This document shows positions 53,780 to 63,698 of a DNA stretch of 64,000 bases, piece after piece (position 1 is the first letter of the stretch; the number at the start of each line of letters is the position of its first letter). The DNA is from Candidatus Babeliales bacterium (GTDB lineage Bacteria; Babelota; Babeliae; Babelales; JABCYS01), in assembly GCA_016929235.1 (NCBI GenBank), contig JAFGJD010000004.1, forward strand, positions 1-64,000. The letters are read 5' to 3'. The position numbers and the translations under genes are program-made. A model generated the notes under the pieces. It was not told where the DNA came from, searched no databases, and saw only the letters and a program-made list of their open reading frames with translations.

Positions 53780-54924
53780 CACCACTGCCGATTATGGAAT
53801 CTCGCTATCTTGTTTTGCAAAAAACATTCGCAGCATTTCAAGCAACCGGTATTCCTCTTCTTTTTGAAACTAACTCTGGATATACTCCAGCAATTACTGC
53901 TGACGATATTGGCCTTTATTGCATCATCCCCTCAATGATGCAATGGTTTTCTATTTCCCTTGAGAACGCCATTACAACATTTTTTAACGGGACAATGATC
54001 TTTTCTCTTATCATGGCAGCAATAGGATTCTTTCTCTCTTATAAATCATGGGTCACACGAAGCATCGTCCTTATGGGGCTAGCACTAACTGCTCAATCCA
54101 TGCTTCCCACCATGGATGTATATCGGATCTCTGGAACGGTCATCTTCGGAACATTACCTCTCTTTTTGTACTTTATTCGCAAGAATCACACTTCACTATG
54201 GTTGTATCCATTTCTCGTCTATGCTGGACTGTATGCAGGCCTTGCCCAGTACATACGTATTCATTCTGGAACAAACATCATTCTTTTTATTGTTCTATGT
54301 CTTCTGCTTCATACAAAGTTCAATATTACAAAGAAGCTCTTGCTCATCTGTACATTTATGTTCGGCTTTGTATTGAGTAGCTCATATTTTATGTATCAAT
54401 GGCACAAGCATGTTATTTATATTGAGCAACATCTACCAGAACATCACGCTGATAAAGGAGCACATGTTTTTTGGCACCAGGTTTATTTAGGATTCGGCTT
54501 TCTGCAAAATGATTATAACATACAATATGATGACCATGTAGCAGATATGAAGGTACAGTCAATTTGCCCCAATACTCCATATCCATGCAAAAAAAGCGAA
54601 CGTTTATTACGCGAGGAAGTCTTTAAACTCATACTAGAACATCCCATCTTTGCCTTGTATACCTACAGCGCAAAAGTCGGCATTTTACTACTTCTTTTGT
54701 TCTTATTTGCAAACGTAGGCTTGTTAGCGGCATGGTTGTATCGCAAACCGTGGTACATAGACCTTGCCTTTATTGCCACCCTTTCATTTAGTGCTCTTCC
54801 CGGACTCCTGACTATACCAACCATTTTCTACTTGCTTGGATTCACAGCATGTGCCACACTGTATGGGCTCACCAGTATTGGAGATGCAGTTGAGCATAAT
54901 ATTCGGAAAAAAGCACTGAGCTAA
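53776..54924 (+). CDS. polytopic GT39-like membrane protein, paralogue B
   Basis: A 382-residue paralogue of the preceding protein, with AITADDIGLYCIIP and DKGAHVFWHQVYLGFGFLQN in the same positions and a matching helix pattern. It starts at the ATG that overlaps the previous stop. Two adjacent copies may transfer different sugars or act as a pair. It is followed after 5 bases by a GT2 gene that could provide the polyprenyl-phosphate sugar donor. Confidence 0.6.
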   Translation: MTPLPIMESRYLVLQKTFAAFQATGIPLLFETNSGYTPAITADDIGLYCIIPSMMQWFSISLENAITTFFNGTMIFSLIMAAIGFFLSYKSWVTRSIVLMGLALTAQSMLPTMDVYRISGTVIFGTLPLFLYFIRKNHTSLWLYPFLVYAGLYAGLAQYIRIHSGTNIILFIVLCLLLHTKFNITKKLLLICTFMFGFVLSSSYFMYQWHKHVIYIEQHLPEHHADKGAHVFWHQVYLGFGFLQNDYNIQYDDHVADMKVQSICPNTPYPCKKSERLLREEVFKLILEHPIFALYTYSAKVGILLLLLFLFANVGLLAAWLYRKPWYIDLAFIATLSFSALPGLLTIPTIFYLLGFTACATLYGLTSIGDAVEHNIRKKALS

Positions 54925-54929
54925 TTCTC

Positions 54930-55946
54930 ATGAACCATAAGGATGAAAAATCATTTTTTACTGGTACAGCAAGGCCTTTCACAGATAAAGATCTGATTCA
55001 GTCAGGCGCATACACACAACATAAGGCGCCTTTTAGCCAAACCATGAATCACCCCGCAGTTTCACTCGTTCTCCCCGTATACAACGAAGCAGAATCACTT
55101 GAACGATTCTTTAATACAGTATTTTCTATCATGAACTTACTTCCCTACACCTATGAATTCATCTTTATAGATGATGGTAGCTCAGATAGTTCATGGGATA
55201 TCCTGACCATGCTGGCACATAAAAATCCACAGGTAAAAGTGATACAATTATCAAGAAATTTTGGGCATCAAATAGCCCTCACTGCTGGATATGATTACGC
55301 ATCGGGCGATGCAATTATATCAATGGATACAGATCTTCAGCACCCGCCAGAACTTATTCCTCAACTCTTAGAAAAATGGCAATCTGGCTATAACATTGTC
55401 TACGCACGCAAACGTAATAACGAAGAGTCATTCCTGAAAAAATATACATCAATTCTATATTACAAATTATTACAAAGCATCAGCTCCATTATCATACCTG
55501 AAAAAGTAGCCGACTTTCGCTTGATCGACCGAGAGACACATGACCATATGCAAAAATATCGAGGGAAAACACGCTATCTTCGTGGACTTGTGAGCTGGAC
55601 AGGACTTTCATTTACGTTTGTTGACTTTACATGCCAGAAACGTACAGCAGGAACATCGGGTTATTCGCTAAAAAAAATGTTCTCTCTTGCATGGGATGGG
55701 ATCACGACCTTCTCAACGCTTCCCCTTAACCTCAGTTTGTATATGGGCTTTCTCATGCTTTTTATTTTTCCATGGCTTATTCTTTGGATAGAACCATCTT
55801 TCGGACTTGCAGCCCTGTATTGTACAACCAACATGACTTTCTTTTTCATCTGGATCTTAGGCGCCTACATCAGTAGAATCCATCAGGGGGAATTGGGGCT
55901 CTCGTTATACATTGTTCAATCTACAATCAATCTTCATTCATATTGA
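54930..55946 (+). CDS. GT2 polyprenyl-phosphate glycosyltransferase (GtrB/DPM-like)
   Basis: A 338-residue protein with an N-terminal GT-A domain (VSLVLPVYNEAESLERFF; DDGSSD; metal-binding MDTDLQHPPEL) and two C-terminal membrane helices. It would move a sugar from a nucleotide donor to undecaprenyl phosphate, feeding the GT39-like enzymes. An alternative start at residue 39 (MNHPAVSL) would give the normal length for the family; the 38-residue extension is unusual. The last 20 bases overlap those of a convergent paralogue on the other strand. Confidence 0.88.
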   Translation: MNHKDEKSFFTGTARPFTDKDLIQSGAYTQHKAPFSQTMNHPAVSLVLPVYNEAESLERFFNTVFSIMNLLPYTYEFIFIDDGSSDSSWDILTMLAHKNPQVKVIQLSRNFGHQIALTAGYDYASGDAIISMDTDLQHPPELIPQLLEKWQSGYNIVYARKRNNEESFLKKYTSILYYKLLQSISSIIIPEKVADFRLIDRETHDHMQKYRGKTRYLRGLVSWTGLSFTFVDFTCQKRTAGTSGYSLKKMFSLAWDGITTFSTLPLNLSLYMGFLMLFIFPWLILWIEPSFGLAALYCTTNMTFFFIWILGAYISRIHQGELGLSLYIVQSTINLHSY

Positions 55947-56862
55947 TCGTTTCACTAACAATGTATAAAGGTCGTCCTTTTGCTTCTTCATAGATGCGGC
56001 CAACATATTCTCCAAGAAACCACAAAGCAACACATTGGAAACCTATGCATAATAAAATGATCACGGAGAGCCATATCGAACCGGTGTATGGTCCATGAAA
56101 CAACAAGGCCGATATCATCATATAACTTAGAGTTATACCTGATCCAAGAAGAATAAGTAAGCCTATATAGCCAACGATCTTCATAGGGAAGATGGAAAAA
56201 CCAGCAAGACCATCAAGCGCCAATGTAAACATCTTTTTGAGACTGTATCCAGACACTCCATGCTTGCGATTTGGCCGTACAAAGTCAACATATGCACACT
56301 TAAAACCAATCCATGCAACAAGACCACGTAAATAGCGTGCATGTTCACGACAGGACATTAAAACATCAAGAGCTCTTTTGCTTACCAATCGAAAGTCACC
56401 AACATTCCTTGGAATTCTGACATCAGACACCGCATCCAAGATTTTGTAGTAAACCGAGGCTGTCAACTTTTTGAAAAGCCCATCATTTCGATCTAATCGG
56501 CGGGCATATACAATATCCGATCCCTCTTCCCACTTTCTGATCATGTGCAAAATAACTTCAGGCGGATCCTGTAAGTCAGCATCCATGGAAATAATAGCTT
56601 CTCCCCTGGCACAATCATAACCAGCTGTTAACGCCATTTGATGCCCAAAATTTCTGCTAAAATTAATTCCCTTTACTCTATTATCGTTGGTCCCCAAGTT
56701 AATGATTACATCCCAGGTTGCATCGCCACTGCCATCATTGACTATGATCATCTCGAATTCATAAGGGCGTTGCTTCATAACGGCACAGAGCCGTTCATAT
56801 AAAAACGGAAGATTGCGTTCTTCGTTGAAAGCGGGGATAACAAAAGAAATCATTGACACCAT
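55927..56862 (-). CDS. GT2 polyprenyl-phosphate glycosyltransferase (GtrB-like)
   Basis: A 311-residue paralogue of the convergent gene: FVIPAFNEERNLPFLYERL, VNDGSGDATWD, MDADLQDPPEV, SGYSLKKMF and two C-terminal membrane helices. The start is uncertain, with MVSM or the following MIS possible. Both overlapping C termini end in the similar words LYIVxxTIN, so the overlap sits on conserved sequence read in opposite directions. The gene ends the minus-strand galE block. Confidence 0.88.
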   Translation of the reverse strand: MVSMISFVIPAFNEERNLPFLYERLCAVMKQRPYEFEMIIVNDGSGDATWDVIINLGTNDNRVKGINFSRNFGHQMALTAGYDCARGEAIISMDADLQDPPEVILHMIRKWEEGSDIVYARRLDRNDGLFKKLTASVYYKILDAVSDVRIPRNVGDFRLVSKRALDVLMSCREHARYLRGLVAWIGFKCAYVDFVRPNRKHGVSGYSLKKMFTLALDGLAGFSIFPMKIVGYIGLLILLGSGITLSYMMISALLFHGPYTGSIWLSVIILLCIGFQCVALWFLGEYVGRIYEEAKGRPLYIVSETINMNED

Positions 56863-56978
56863 TCTCTGTTTCGCAGATCAAGAATTGTTATTATCAACGC
56901 GTTTAAGCAAGCTAGTGCAAAGCATAAGTAAAATCATCCGAGACGACAATCGGAAAATGGATTTTTGATTCCTCATAA

Positions 56979-58373
56979 TCATACTCTCTCCTTAAGAAGA
57001 TACATCTCCTTATAGATGGGCGATTGTTCATACATTTTGTTAAATTCATCCCTATATATTACATCCTTCCATCCAAAAGGAATAACCACTTTAGGCCTTT
57101 TTGCAATGATTACAGCCATAGCATCAAATGGGTAATCGCGCATAGTTTGATATACACGCATGCCATTAGAAAAAAACCACCAATAGAATGCATCATCTCT
57201 AAAAAGATTCCCACAAATAGTATCATCCAGTACACAGTCAGAATCATTTGTTAGAGAGTGAATATATTCAACTCGCGCAATATCAGAATCCGATGAACAG
57301 CGAAACGCCCTGTATATGGAATACATTGGATTAGCACACGTAAACAATACAACAAATGCCATAACAAAGGCTCTATAAGAAAAAATTTCATATAAACCTG
57401 CTGCAGCAAGAATAGAAACAAACGGCATTGCAATACCAAAATACTGAGGAAATGAACAAGGAGTATAGAGAAGAATCGCTGCCAATACACATGAAATGTA
57501 TGTTGCATACCAGATGACCTGATTTTTCTTTCCAAAAATCAAAAAAAAGAAGTAGTAAAACCAATGAAGGGTATTCTCTCGTAAAGCTTGCAAATACGTT
57601 TTCCATGGGGCGACATAAGACATTGCAGCATTAAGTAGCCAACACAGATCAATATACCTTAGCCAGCAACCTTTCCATATGAGGTAGAGCGCGTAGAGCA
57701 CAATAGGGGTAAACCCATACAAAAATGCCCAAACCACATCTTTCACACGAATCTTACGCTGTATTATCATCCATATAAACAGAATCCCCATCCAGCTAAT
57801 AAGAAAGACCGCCTTTTGTAAGAACAAAAATGAACACCCCAATAAGAAACTGCCTATACATAAATCGAGTAACTTATGAGATTTGCTGATATAGCTAAAA
57901 ATAAAATATAGCGCCCAAATACTACAGGCAATCTGTGGCGTATCAGGACGGATTTCTATAACGGTACTCATAAACATTTGTGACGTCTGCAAAAGAATCA
58001 CACTAAGCAATGCTCTTTTCCCATCATACAACAACAGACTGAGCTTATAAGTTCCCCAGCACGTAAGAAAAAAGATACCAATCATCAAGTAGCGCAAAGC
58101 AAATATAAGATTAGTAGAACACCCACACATCCAAAAAACCGGCTGTACTAGATAATATAAAAATGGGTGGTGGTGCTGAAAGAAATCAAGATAAACTTCA
58201 TGTCCTTTGAAAATATGATACGCCGAATGAATTGCCTCAAACTCATCAACAGTAAATTGTCTAAACGGCGCAAAGGCTAGTATACAAAGCGACCAGATAA
58301 CACAAACATATCTTAAAATCGTCCACCACGGCATTCTCTCCAGATATACCAAAACCTTATCGAGAGAATTCAT
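56979..58373 (-). CDS. GT39-like membrane glycosyltransferase
   Basis: A 464-residue polytopic protein with about ten membrane segments and an N-terminal acidic loop FTVDEFEAIHSAYHIF followed by HHHPFLYYLVQPVFW, both typical of ArnT/PMT-like lipid-sugar transferases. The C-terminal soluble part (about 360-464) is probably periplasmic. It starts one base after the galE stop, suggesting a shared message, so the sugar may be galactose or a derivative. Distinct in sequence from the plus-strand members. Confidence 0.65.
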   Translation of the reverse strand: MNSLDKVLVYLERMPWWTILRYVCVIWSLCILAFAPFRQFTVDEFEAIHSAYHIFKGHEVYLDFFQHHHPFLYYLVQPVFWMCGCSTNLIFALRYLMIGIFFLTCWGTYKLSLLLYDGKRALLSVILLQTSQMFMSTVIEIRPDTPQIACSIWALYFIFSYISKSHKLLDLCIGSFLLGCSFLFLQKAVFLISWMGILFIWMIIQRKIRVKDVVWAFLYGFTPIVLYALYLIWKGCWLRYIDLCWLLNAAMSYVAPWKTYLQALRENTLHWFYYFFFLIFGKKNQVIWYATYISCVLAAILLYTPCSFPQYFGIAMPFVSILAAAGLYEIFSYRAFVMAFVVLFTCANPMYSIYRAFRCSSDSDIARVEYIHSLTNDSDCVLDDTICGNLFRDDAFYWWFFSNGMRVYQTMRDYPFDAMAVIIAKRPKVVIPFGWKDVIYRDEFNKMYEQSPIYKEMYLLKERV

Positions 58374-58374
58374 A

Positions 58375-59385
58375 TTATATCTTCTGCATATGTTCTGGCT
58401 TTAGACCCCTTGTTTTCTGATGTTCCTTGATATGCCATTGCCAAGCAGTTTCTACTACGGTATCAAGAGCTCCATATCGAGGAGTCCACCCCAAAATGCG
58501 TTGTGCCTTTTCGTTAGATCCCACGAGAATCGGAGGATCGCCAGGACGTCGTTCTTGATACACAACAGGAAAGTCACGGCCACTTACTTTCTTCACTGAT
58601 TCGATGACTTCGTTCACTGAGTAGCCCGAGCCATTCCCGAGATTAAATGAGTCGCTTTGATGTCCTGTCTCCAAGTATTGTAATGCCTTGTGATGCGCAT
58701 CTGCCAAATCTGTCACATGAATATAATCTCGAATACATGTACCATCCCTTGTAGGATAATCTGTGCCAAACACAGCAATCTTGTCTCGCTTGCCAAGTGC
58801 GGCTTCACACACTAATGGAATTAAGTGAGTTTCAGGATCATGTCGCTCACCAACATCGCCATCAAGATCGGCTCCCGCCGCATTGAAATAGCGTAAATTA
58901 ACATGCCGTATTCCATATGCATGCTCATAATCTTTGAGAATCGTTTCAACCATGAGCTTAGTTCTTCCATATGGATTGATCGGTTTTTGTTCTTCTGTTT
59001 CTACAATAGGAAGTTTTTGTGGCATGCCGTATGTTGCACAGGTAGATGAAAAGATAATCTTCTTCACATCATACTCACGCATTACATCCAAGAGATTCAA
59101 TACGCAGGCAACATTGTTATGATAATACTTTGAAGGATCACTCACTGATTCGCCAACATATGCATACGCCCCAAAATGCACCACCGCATGTATGGGATAT
59201 TTCGCAAAGCATGTTCTGAGTTGTTCCTTGGAGACCATATCACCTAAGAAAAATGAACCCCATTTCACAAACTCTCTATGTCCATGAACAAGATTGTCAA
59301 ACACAACCGTTTCATAACCCAAATGATGTAGTAACTTGTTAGTATGGGAGCCAATATACCCGGCACCACCAATGATTAATATCAC
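58375..59385 (-). CDS. galE: UDP-glucose 4-epimerase
   Basis: A 336-residue extended SDR enzyme interconverting UDP-glucose and UDP-galactose. The NAD site is GGAGYIGSH, catalytic residues are Ser/Thr of SSTCATYG and Y in YGRTK, and the C-terminal RRPGDPPILVGS is the usual ending. It starts at GTG with GAGGAG 6 bases upstream. It leads a minus-strand block with a GT39-like and a GT2 gene and is divergent from ugd, which uses the same UDP-glucose pool. Confidence 0.95.
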   Translation of the reverse strand: MILIIGGAGYIGSHTNKLLHHLGYETVVFDNLVHGHREFVKWGSFFLGDMVSKEQLRTCFAKYPIHAVVHFGAYAYVGESVSDPSKYYHNNVACVLNLLDVMREYDVKKIIFSSTCATYGMPQKLPIVETEEQKPINPYGRTKLMVETILKDYEHAYGIRHVNLRYFNAAGADLDGDVGERHDPETHLIPLVCEAALGKRDKIAVFGTDYPTRDGTCIRDYIHVTDLADAHHKALQYLETGHQSDSFNLGNGSGYSVNEVIESVKKVSGRDFPVVYQERRPGDPPILVGSNEKAQRILGWTPRYGALDTVVETAWQWHIKEHQKTRGLKPEHMQKI

Positions 59386-59528
59386 ACGTAACTCCTCTTT
59401 AATTGCGTGCGCCAGTTTAGCGAAAAGAATGAGATAATGAAAGAATCTTAGATTGAACCCCTTGTTTGAAAAAAATAAGGAGACATGATATTAATTCATC
59501 ACATTGAATCAATGTTTAGAAGGTAGAT

Positions 59529-60872
59529 ATGAAAGAATCTTCACTTCGCTGTTGCGTTGTTGGTGCAGGTTACGTTGGTCTTGTAACTGGAAGTTGTCTT
59601 GCTCGATATCACAATGTAACTCTTGTTGAATCTGACGATGCAAAACTAAAAACACTTCGTCGCAAACGCATTCCCTTTCATGAGCCAGGACTCTCGGAAT
59701 TACTCCAAGAATCATCAGTACAAAACCACCTCTCCTTCACTAATTCACTCTCAGAAGCCTTACATAAAAATCCCCATGTCATTTTTATTTGCGTTGGCAC
59801 ACCATCGCTAGCAGATGGCAACGCAGATTTATCTGCAGTCTATTCAGTAGCACAAAACATCGGAACACACGTACAAAACGACTGCCTCGTCGTGAATAAA
59901 TCAACTGTTCCCATTGGTACAGCACAGCGAGTTTTGGATATTATTTGCAACCAAACGAATCATAATGTCACAGTTGCATCAAATCCTGAATTTCTCCGGC
60001 AAGGAACCGCAGTTACGGATTTTCTTAATCCTGATCGCATTGTGGTTGGTGTAGATTCTGAATCCTCTAAAACCTTGTTGTTTCAGATATATCAACCATT
60101 TTTACAAAATCATGAGCAGTGGATTGTCATGGACATTGCCTCAGCTGAGTTATGCAAATATGCAGCAAATGCAATGCTTGCATCGCGGATAAGTTTCATG
60201 AACGAGCTTGCCCGACTTGCAGATGTTGTTGGCGCTGATATTAATCAAATTTCCCGCGGAATAGGAAAGGATCCAAGAATTGGTTCGCTCTTTCTTAAGG
60301 CAGGAATTGGTTATGGAGGAAGTTGCTTTCCCAAAGATGTAAAGGCACTTGCATATATGGGAAAACAAAACAATCTTACGATGCCTCTTACACGAGCTAT
60401 AGACGATGTAAATAACACCCAACTTGACTGGTTCTTTTCAAAATTATTGCATCATTATCAAGGATCACTACGGAATAAACACATTGGAATTTGGGGACTT
60501 AGTTTTAAGCCTGATACAGATGACACTCGATCCTCTTCAGCAATCAATTTAATAGAAAAATGTCTAGAATATGGGGCCCATGTCATTGCATATGATCCTA
60601 TTGTATCAATGCATGTAAAACACTTAGACATAACCCTTGCTCCTCATGCTCATGAAGTATTACACAGCTCTCATTGTCTAGTGGTTCTCACAGAATGGCA
60701 GGAATTTCTCACCATTAAACCTCAGGAATTTCTTGCACTCAAAGATCAAATCATTTTTGATGGAAGAAACTGTTTAAATAGCGCTCGTCTTGCAGAATGC
60801 GGCCTTAGGTATCATGGCATAGCACACAGTGTATCCCGGCAGCCAATACAAAAAGGATCACAAGAAAATTAA
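59529..60872 (+). CDS. ugd: UDP-glucose 6-dehydrogenase
   Basis: A 447-residue enzyme oxidising UDP-glucose to UDP-glucuronate. The NAD site is VVGAGYVGLVTGSCLA (about 10-25), the catalytic Cys lies in GYGGSCFPKD, and NPEFLRQGTAVTDFLNPDRI is the family signature. AGAAGG is 5 bases before the ATG. Its last 4 bases overlap the convergent ankyrin gene. UDP-glucuronate would feed the polysaccharide or glycolipid pathway of this region. Confidence 0.95.
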   Translation: MKESSLRCCVVGAGYVGLVTGSCLARYHNVTLVESDDAKLKTLRRKRIPFHEPGLSELLQESSVQNHLSFTNSLSEALHKNPHVIFICVGTPSLADGNADLSAVYSVAQNIGTHVQNDCLVVNKSTVPIGTAQRVLDIICNQTNHNVTVASNPEFLRQGTAVTDFLNPDRIVVGVDSESSKTLLFQIYQPFLQNHEQWIVMDIASAELCKYAANAMLASRISFMNELARLADVVGADINQISRGIGKDPRIGSLFLKAGIGYGGSCFPKDVKALAYMGKQNNLTMPLTRAIDDVNNTQLDWFFSKLLHHYQGSLRNKHIGIWGLSFKPDTDDTRSSSAINLIEKCLEYGAHVIAYDPIVSMHVKHLDITLAPHAHEVLHSSHCLVVLTEWQEFLTIKPQEFLALKDQIIFDGRNCLNSARLAECGLRYHGIAHSVSRQPIQKGSQEN

Positions 60873-62128
60873 TCAACTTTCGGTCGCCTACAACATGATG
60901 TCGCTATCATATACTGTCTATAAATCCATTCGGACCAACCTATCGGACGTATAAATGTAGGATCAATGCAACGGACCAAGTTTTGTACTACATCACCCTC
61001 TGTAAATGGCTTACGAGCACGTGCAACTTCTTGGAGTATTTGTTGCGCATCACTTTCACCATCTCGCCGTCCAGCCTCCTCATCAAAAAATACTCCGGCA
61101 TGTACCTTAAATCTTGCCACATAAGAAGCTACCGTACTAGAGAGTGCATTTATCTGAGCAGGATCTTGTACCAGTGCAGCTACTTTTCTGATAGCTCTAT
61201 CCTTATCTTGAGCTGCTACCCGCTCAAGTATTGCCGCTAATACCGCTCCCCCAGGAACGTGACTACCAAGACCTCTTATTCCCCTAGCAATCGCCTCTGC
61301 GGGATGAAAGGAGACATTAGCAACAAGCCCAGAACGTATGGTTTTAGCCGCCAAAATAGTATCAGTCAAACGATCTCTCAACGCTTCTGCGTATGCTCTT
61401 ACTTTATGATCCTCCATTGTTTGATTAATTTCTGCAAGATCCCGCGGTGTTGAACCCTCGGGCACATAATACCTATGGAAATAGGGTTGCGTAGTCCGAC
61501 ATTTATCAGATGCACCAAGACTTCTTAAGAGCTTTGCAGCATCTTGATAATGATACTCTTCTGCCTTATGGAGTGGCGTCATGCCATCCTCGTCGCCCAG
61601 ATTTAAGTTAGCACCAGCTTCTTTGAGTAAACGTATCATTGCCAAATGATCTTCTTCAGAAACATCTTGTAGCCGTGGAAACATGCCCAACAAAGGGGTG
61701 GCGCCATATGCTGATACCACATTCACATTTGCATTGTGTTCAATTAAGGCTCTGGCTATAGCCTGCAACCCATGTGCAGCTGCAGTATGCAAGGGCGTTC
61801 CACAAGGCAGCTCATCACCGGAAACTGTTACGACCGCCTGCACATTAACGTTAGCCCCTCGCCCCAGCAACTCATCGACTACTGTAACCTGCTCTGATTC
61901 AACTGCATAATGAAGTGGCGATTTCATGATCCTATTTCCCCAACCACTCCTATCCAGCCCATCTATATCTATCAGACGTCCCCGCCAATCTTTCCCCCGA
62001 TCTAATAATTCTCTAACTCTCTCAATGTCACCTTTTTGTGCAGCATCATGGAGTGGTCCCGCAAATACTAATAATTGTAATGTAAGTAAATATCCACATA
62101 TCATTATTTTTTTTACTATCGACATCAT
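60869..62128 (-). CDS. exported ankyrin-repeat protein
   Basis: A 419-residue protein with a signal peptide (MSIVKKIMICGYLLTLQLLVFA), about five ankyrin repeats at residues 24-215 (GPLHDAAQKGDIERVRELL; SPLHYAVESEQVTVVDELLG; TPLHTAAAHGLQAIARALIE; TPLLGMF..; TPLHKAEEYHYQDAAKLL), and a C-terminal helical domain of about 200 residues that is not recognised. The combination of Sec signal and ankyrins suggests a protein that meets host partners, as in other intracellular bacteria. It sits between two sugar genes and overlaps ugd by 4 bases, which breaks the functional run. Confidence 0.8.
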   Translation of the reverse strand: MMSIVKKIMICGYLLTLQLLVFAGPLHDAAQKGDIERVRELLDRGKDWRGRLIDIDGLDRSGWGNRIMKSPLHYAVESEQVTVVDELLGRGANVNVQAVVTVSGDELPCGTPLHTAAAHGLQAIARALIEHNANVNVVSAYGATPLLGMFPRLQDVSEEDHLAMIRLLKEAGANLNLGDEDGMTPLHKAEEYHYQDAAKLLRSLGASDKCRTTQPYFHRYYVPEGSTPRDLAEINQTMEDHKVRAYAEALRDRLTDTILAAKTIRSGLVANVSFHPAEAIARGIRGLGSHVPGGAVLAAILERVAAQDKDRAIRKVAALVQDPAQINALSSTVASYVARFKVHAGVFFDEEAGRRDGESDAQQILQEVARARKPFTEGDVVQNLVRCIDPTFIRPIGWSEWIYRQYMIATSCCRRPKVD

Positions 62129-62148
62129 AATATCCTGTGTCAGTAATA

Positions 62149-63666
62149 TTATTTTTCTTCGTGGTATTCTTTTTCGGTATTAACGCTCCAGATATGTGAC
62201 TTACTGGTATCACCAGATATGACAGAATCAACAGCCGTCATTGCGGTTAACATAGAATGATCCTGGTTATTGTATCGATGCATACCATTGCGACCGATGA
62301 GGAATAAATTTGAGAACGTATCTAAATAGGATCGCAACTCATCAAATCGATTATAAGTCCCAAAATATGCAGGATATGTTTTTTCAACACGTAAGACAGT
62401 CCCATCAAGAACATCTTCTTTATTCAAAATACCGATTTTTTCCATTTCACCTGCACCAAATGCAATCAATTCATGATCCTTCATATTCCAGAGCTCATCA
62501 CCCTCTTGACAGAAGTACTCCAGACCTATCCATGCTGTTTCTGGATCGGCAACCATGTATGGACTCCAGTTGTTAAAAATCTGCAAGCGCCCTACCGTCA
62601 CATCAGGCTCTTGTATATAGATCCAATTATCTCGCACACCAACTCGAGATGTATTTCCTTTGTCGCGAATTTTCAACTTGTTGCACAGTAAACCAACAGT
62701 AATAAAGTCGCGATACATTAACCCGGAGCCGATCATACGCATTTCATCAGGAACAGTATTACCAAGCGACTCAATCAGTTCTTGAACGGGCATTGTTGAA
62801 AAAACATAGTCACCATGAATTGTTTCAATCTCATTGGTCTCGGAATTCAGAACATCCACCCCAGTCAGTTTACCGTCTGAACTATGAATCTTCACAATCT
62901 TTCTATGCAGCAATACCTGGCCACCCTGATTGTGCACCTGACGAGCAACCTCTTCCCACATCTGACCTGGACCATATTTGGGATATAAAAATTGCTCAAT
63001 TAATGTTGTCTCAGTTTCTTTTTGGGCAACATCGGTTGTTTCTTTTGGCAAAAGGCTTTTAGCAAAATGTTTAATCGCTGTAGCAATAGAAAGACCTTTG
63101 ATTCTCTGAGCCCCCCACTCTGGACTTATCTTATCGCATTCTATTCCCCATACTTTTTCCGTATACGATTTAAAAAATGTCTGGTAAAGCTCGCGCCCAA
63201 ACCTATTAATAAAAAAGTGCTCTAAATGCTGCTCATTGCGAATAGGAAATGCAAGACTCCTCATATAACTCATGCCCATTTTTGTTGTTTTCACAAATCC
63301 AAGTTGCCTTATAGTTGTTGGAGTTAATTTGAGCGGATAATCAAAAAATTGTCGCGTAAAATATATGCGAGACTTACGCTGACGAACCAGCATGAGATCA
63401 TCACGTTCCGTAGGATCAACATCATGCAATGTTTGAAATGGCAATATTTTATCCCACCATGTCATCACACGGTCAGATTTAGAAAAAAAGCGATGGCCCC
63501 CTATATCAATTCTATTGCCCTTATAATTAACTGTCTTTGAGATGCCACCAATGTGACCACTTTTTTCGAAAACAATCGGAGCAACGTCTGTTTTTTGCAA
63601 TAGTTCATATGCAGCGGTAAGCCCCGCTGGGCCTGCCCCAATAATCAATGCTTTTTTCTTACTCAT
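62149..63666 (-). CDS. FAD-dependent oxidoreductase, UDP-galactopyranose mutase-like
   Basis: A 505-residue flavoprotein of the amine oxidase/GLF-like superfamily. The dinucleotide site is [17 protein letters not shown] near the N terminus, then [20 protein letters not shown] and HRFF follow; [22 protein letters not shown] is typical of GLF-like members in surface-polysaccharide loci. A start 12 codons earlier overlaps the glycosyltransferase stop (ATGA), but its ribosome site is too close, so the internal ATG is chosen. The true substrate is unknown. If it is a mutase, UDP-galactose from galE would become UDP-galactofuranose. Confidence 0.75.
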   Translation of the reverse strand: MSKKKALIIGAGPAGLTAAYELLQKTDVAPIVFEKSGHIGGISKTVNYKGNRIDIGGHRFFSKSDRVMTWWDKILPFQTLHDVDPTERDDLMLVRQRKSRIYFTRQFFDYPLKLTPTTIRQLGFVKTTKMGMSYMRSLAFPIRNEQHLEHFFINRFGRELYQTFFKSYTEKVWGIECDKISPEWGAQRIKGLSIATAIKHFAKSLLPKETTDVAQKETETTLIEQFLYPKYGPGQMWEEVARQVHNQGGQVLLHRKIVKIHSSDGKLTGVDVLNSETNEIETIHGDYVFSTMPVQELIESLGNTVPDEMRMIGSGLMYRDFITVGLLCNKLKIRDKGNTSRVGVRDNWIYIQEPDVTVGRLQIFNNWSPYMVADPETAWIGLEYFCQEGDELWNMKDHELIAFGAGEMEKIGILNKEDVLDGTVLRVEKTYPAYFGTYNRFDELRSYLDTFSNLFLIGRNGMHRYNNQDHSMLTAMTAVDSVISGDTSKSHIWSVNTEKEYHEEK

Positions 63667-63698
63667 ATCCATCTCACTTATTGTAAATGGGCCAAAAT

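Noticed and set aside
59485-59526. 13-codon upstream ORF before ugd
   Set aside because: Its AAGGAG is only 2 bases from the ATG and the peptide has no feature; ugd has its own good ribosome site.
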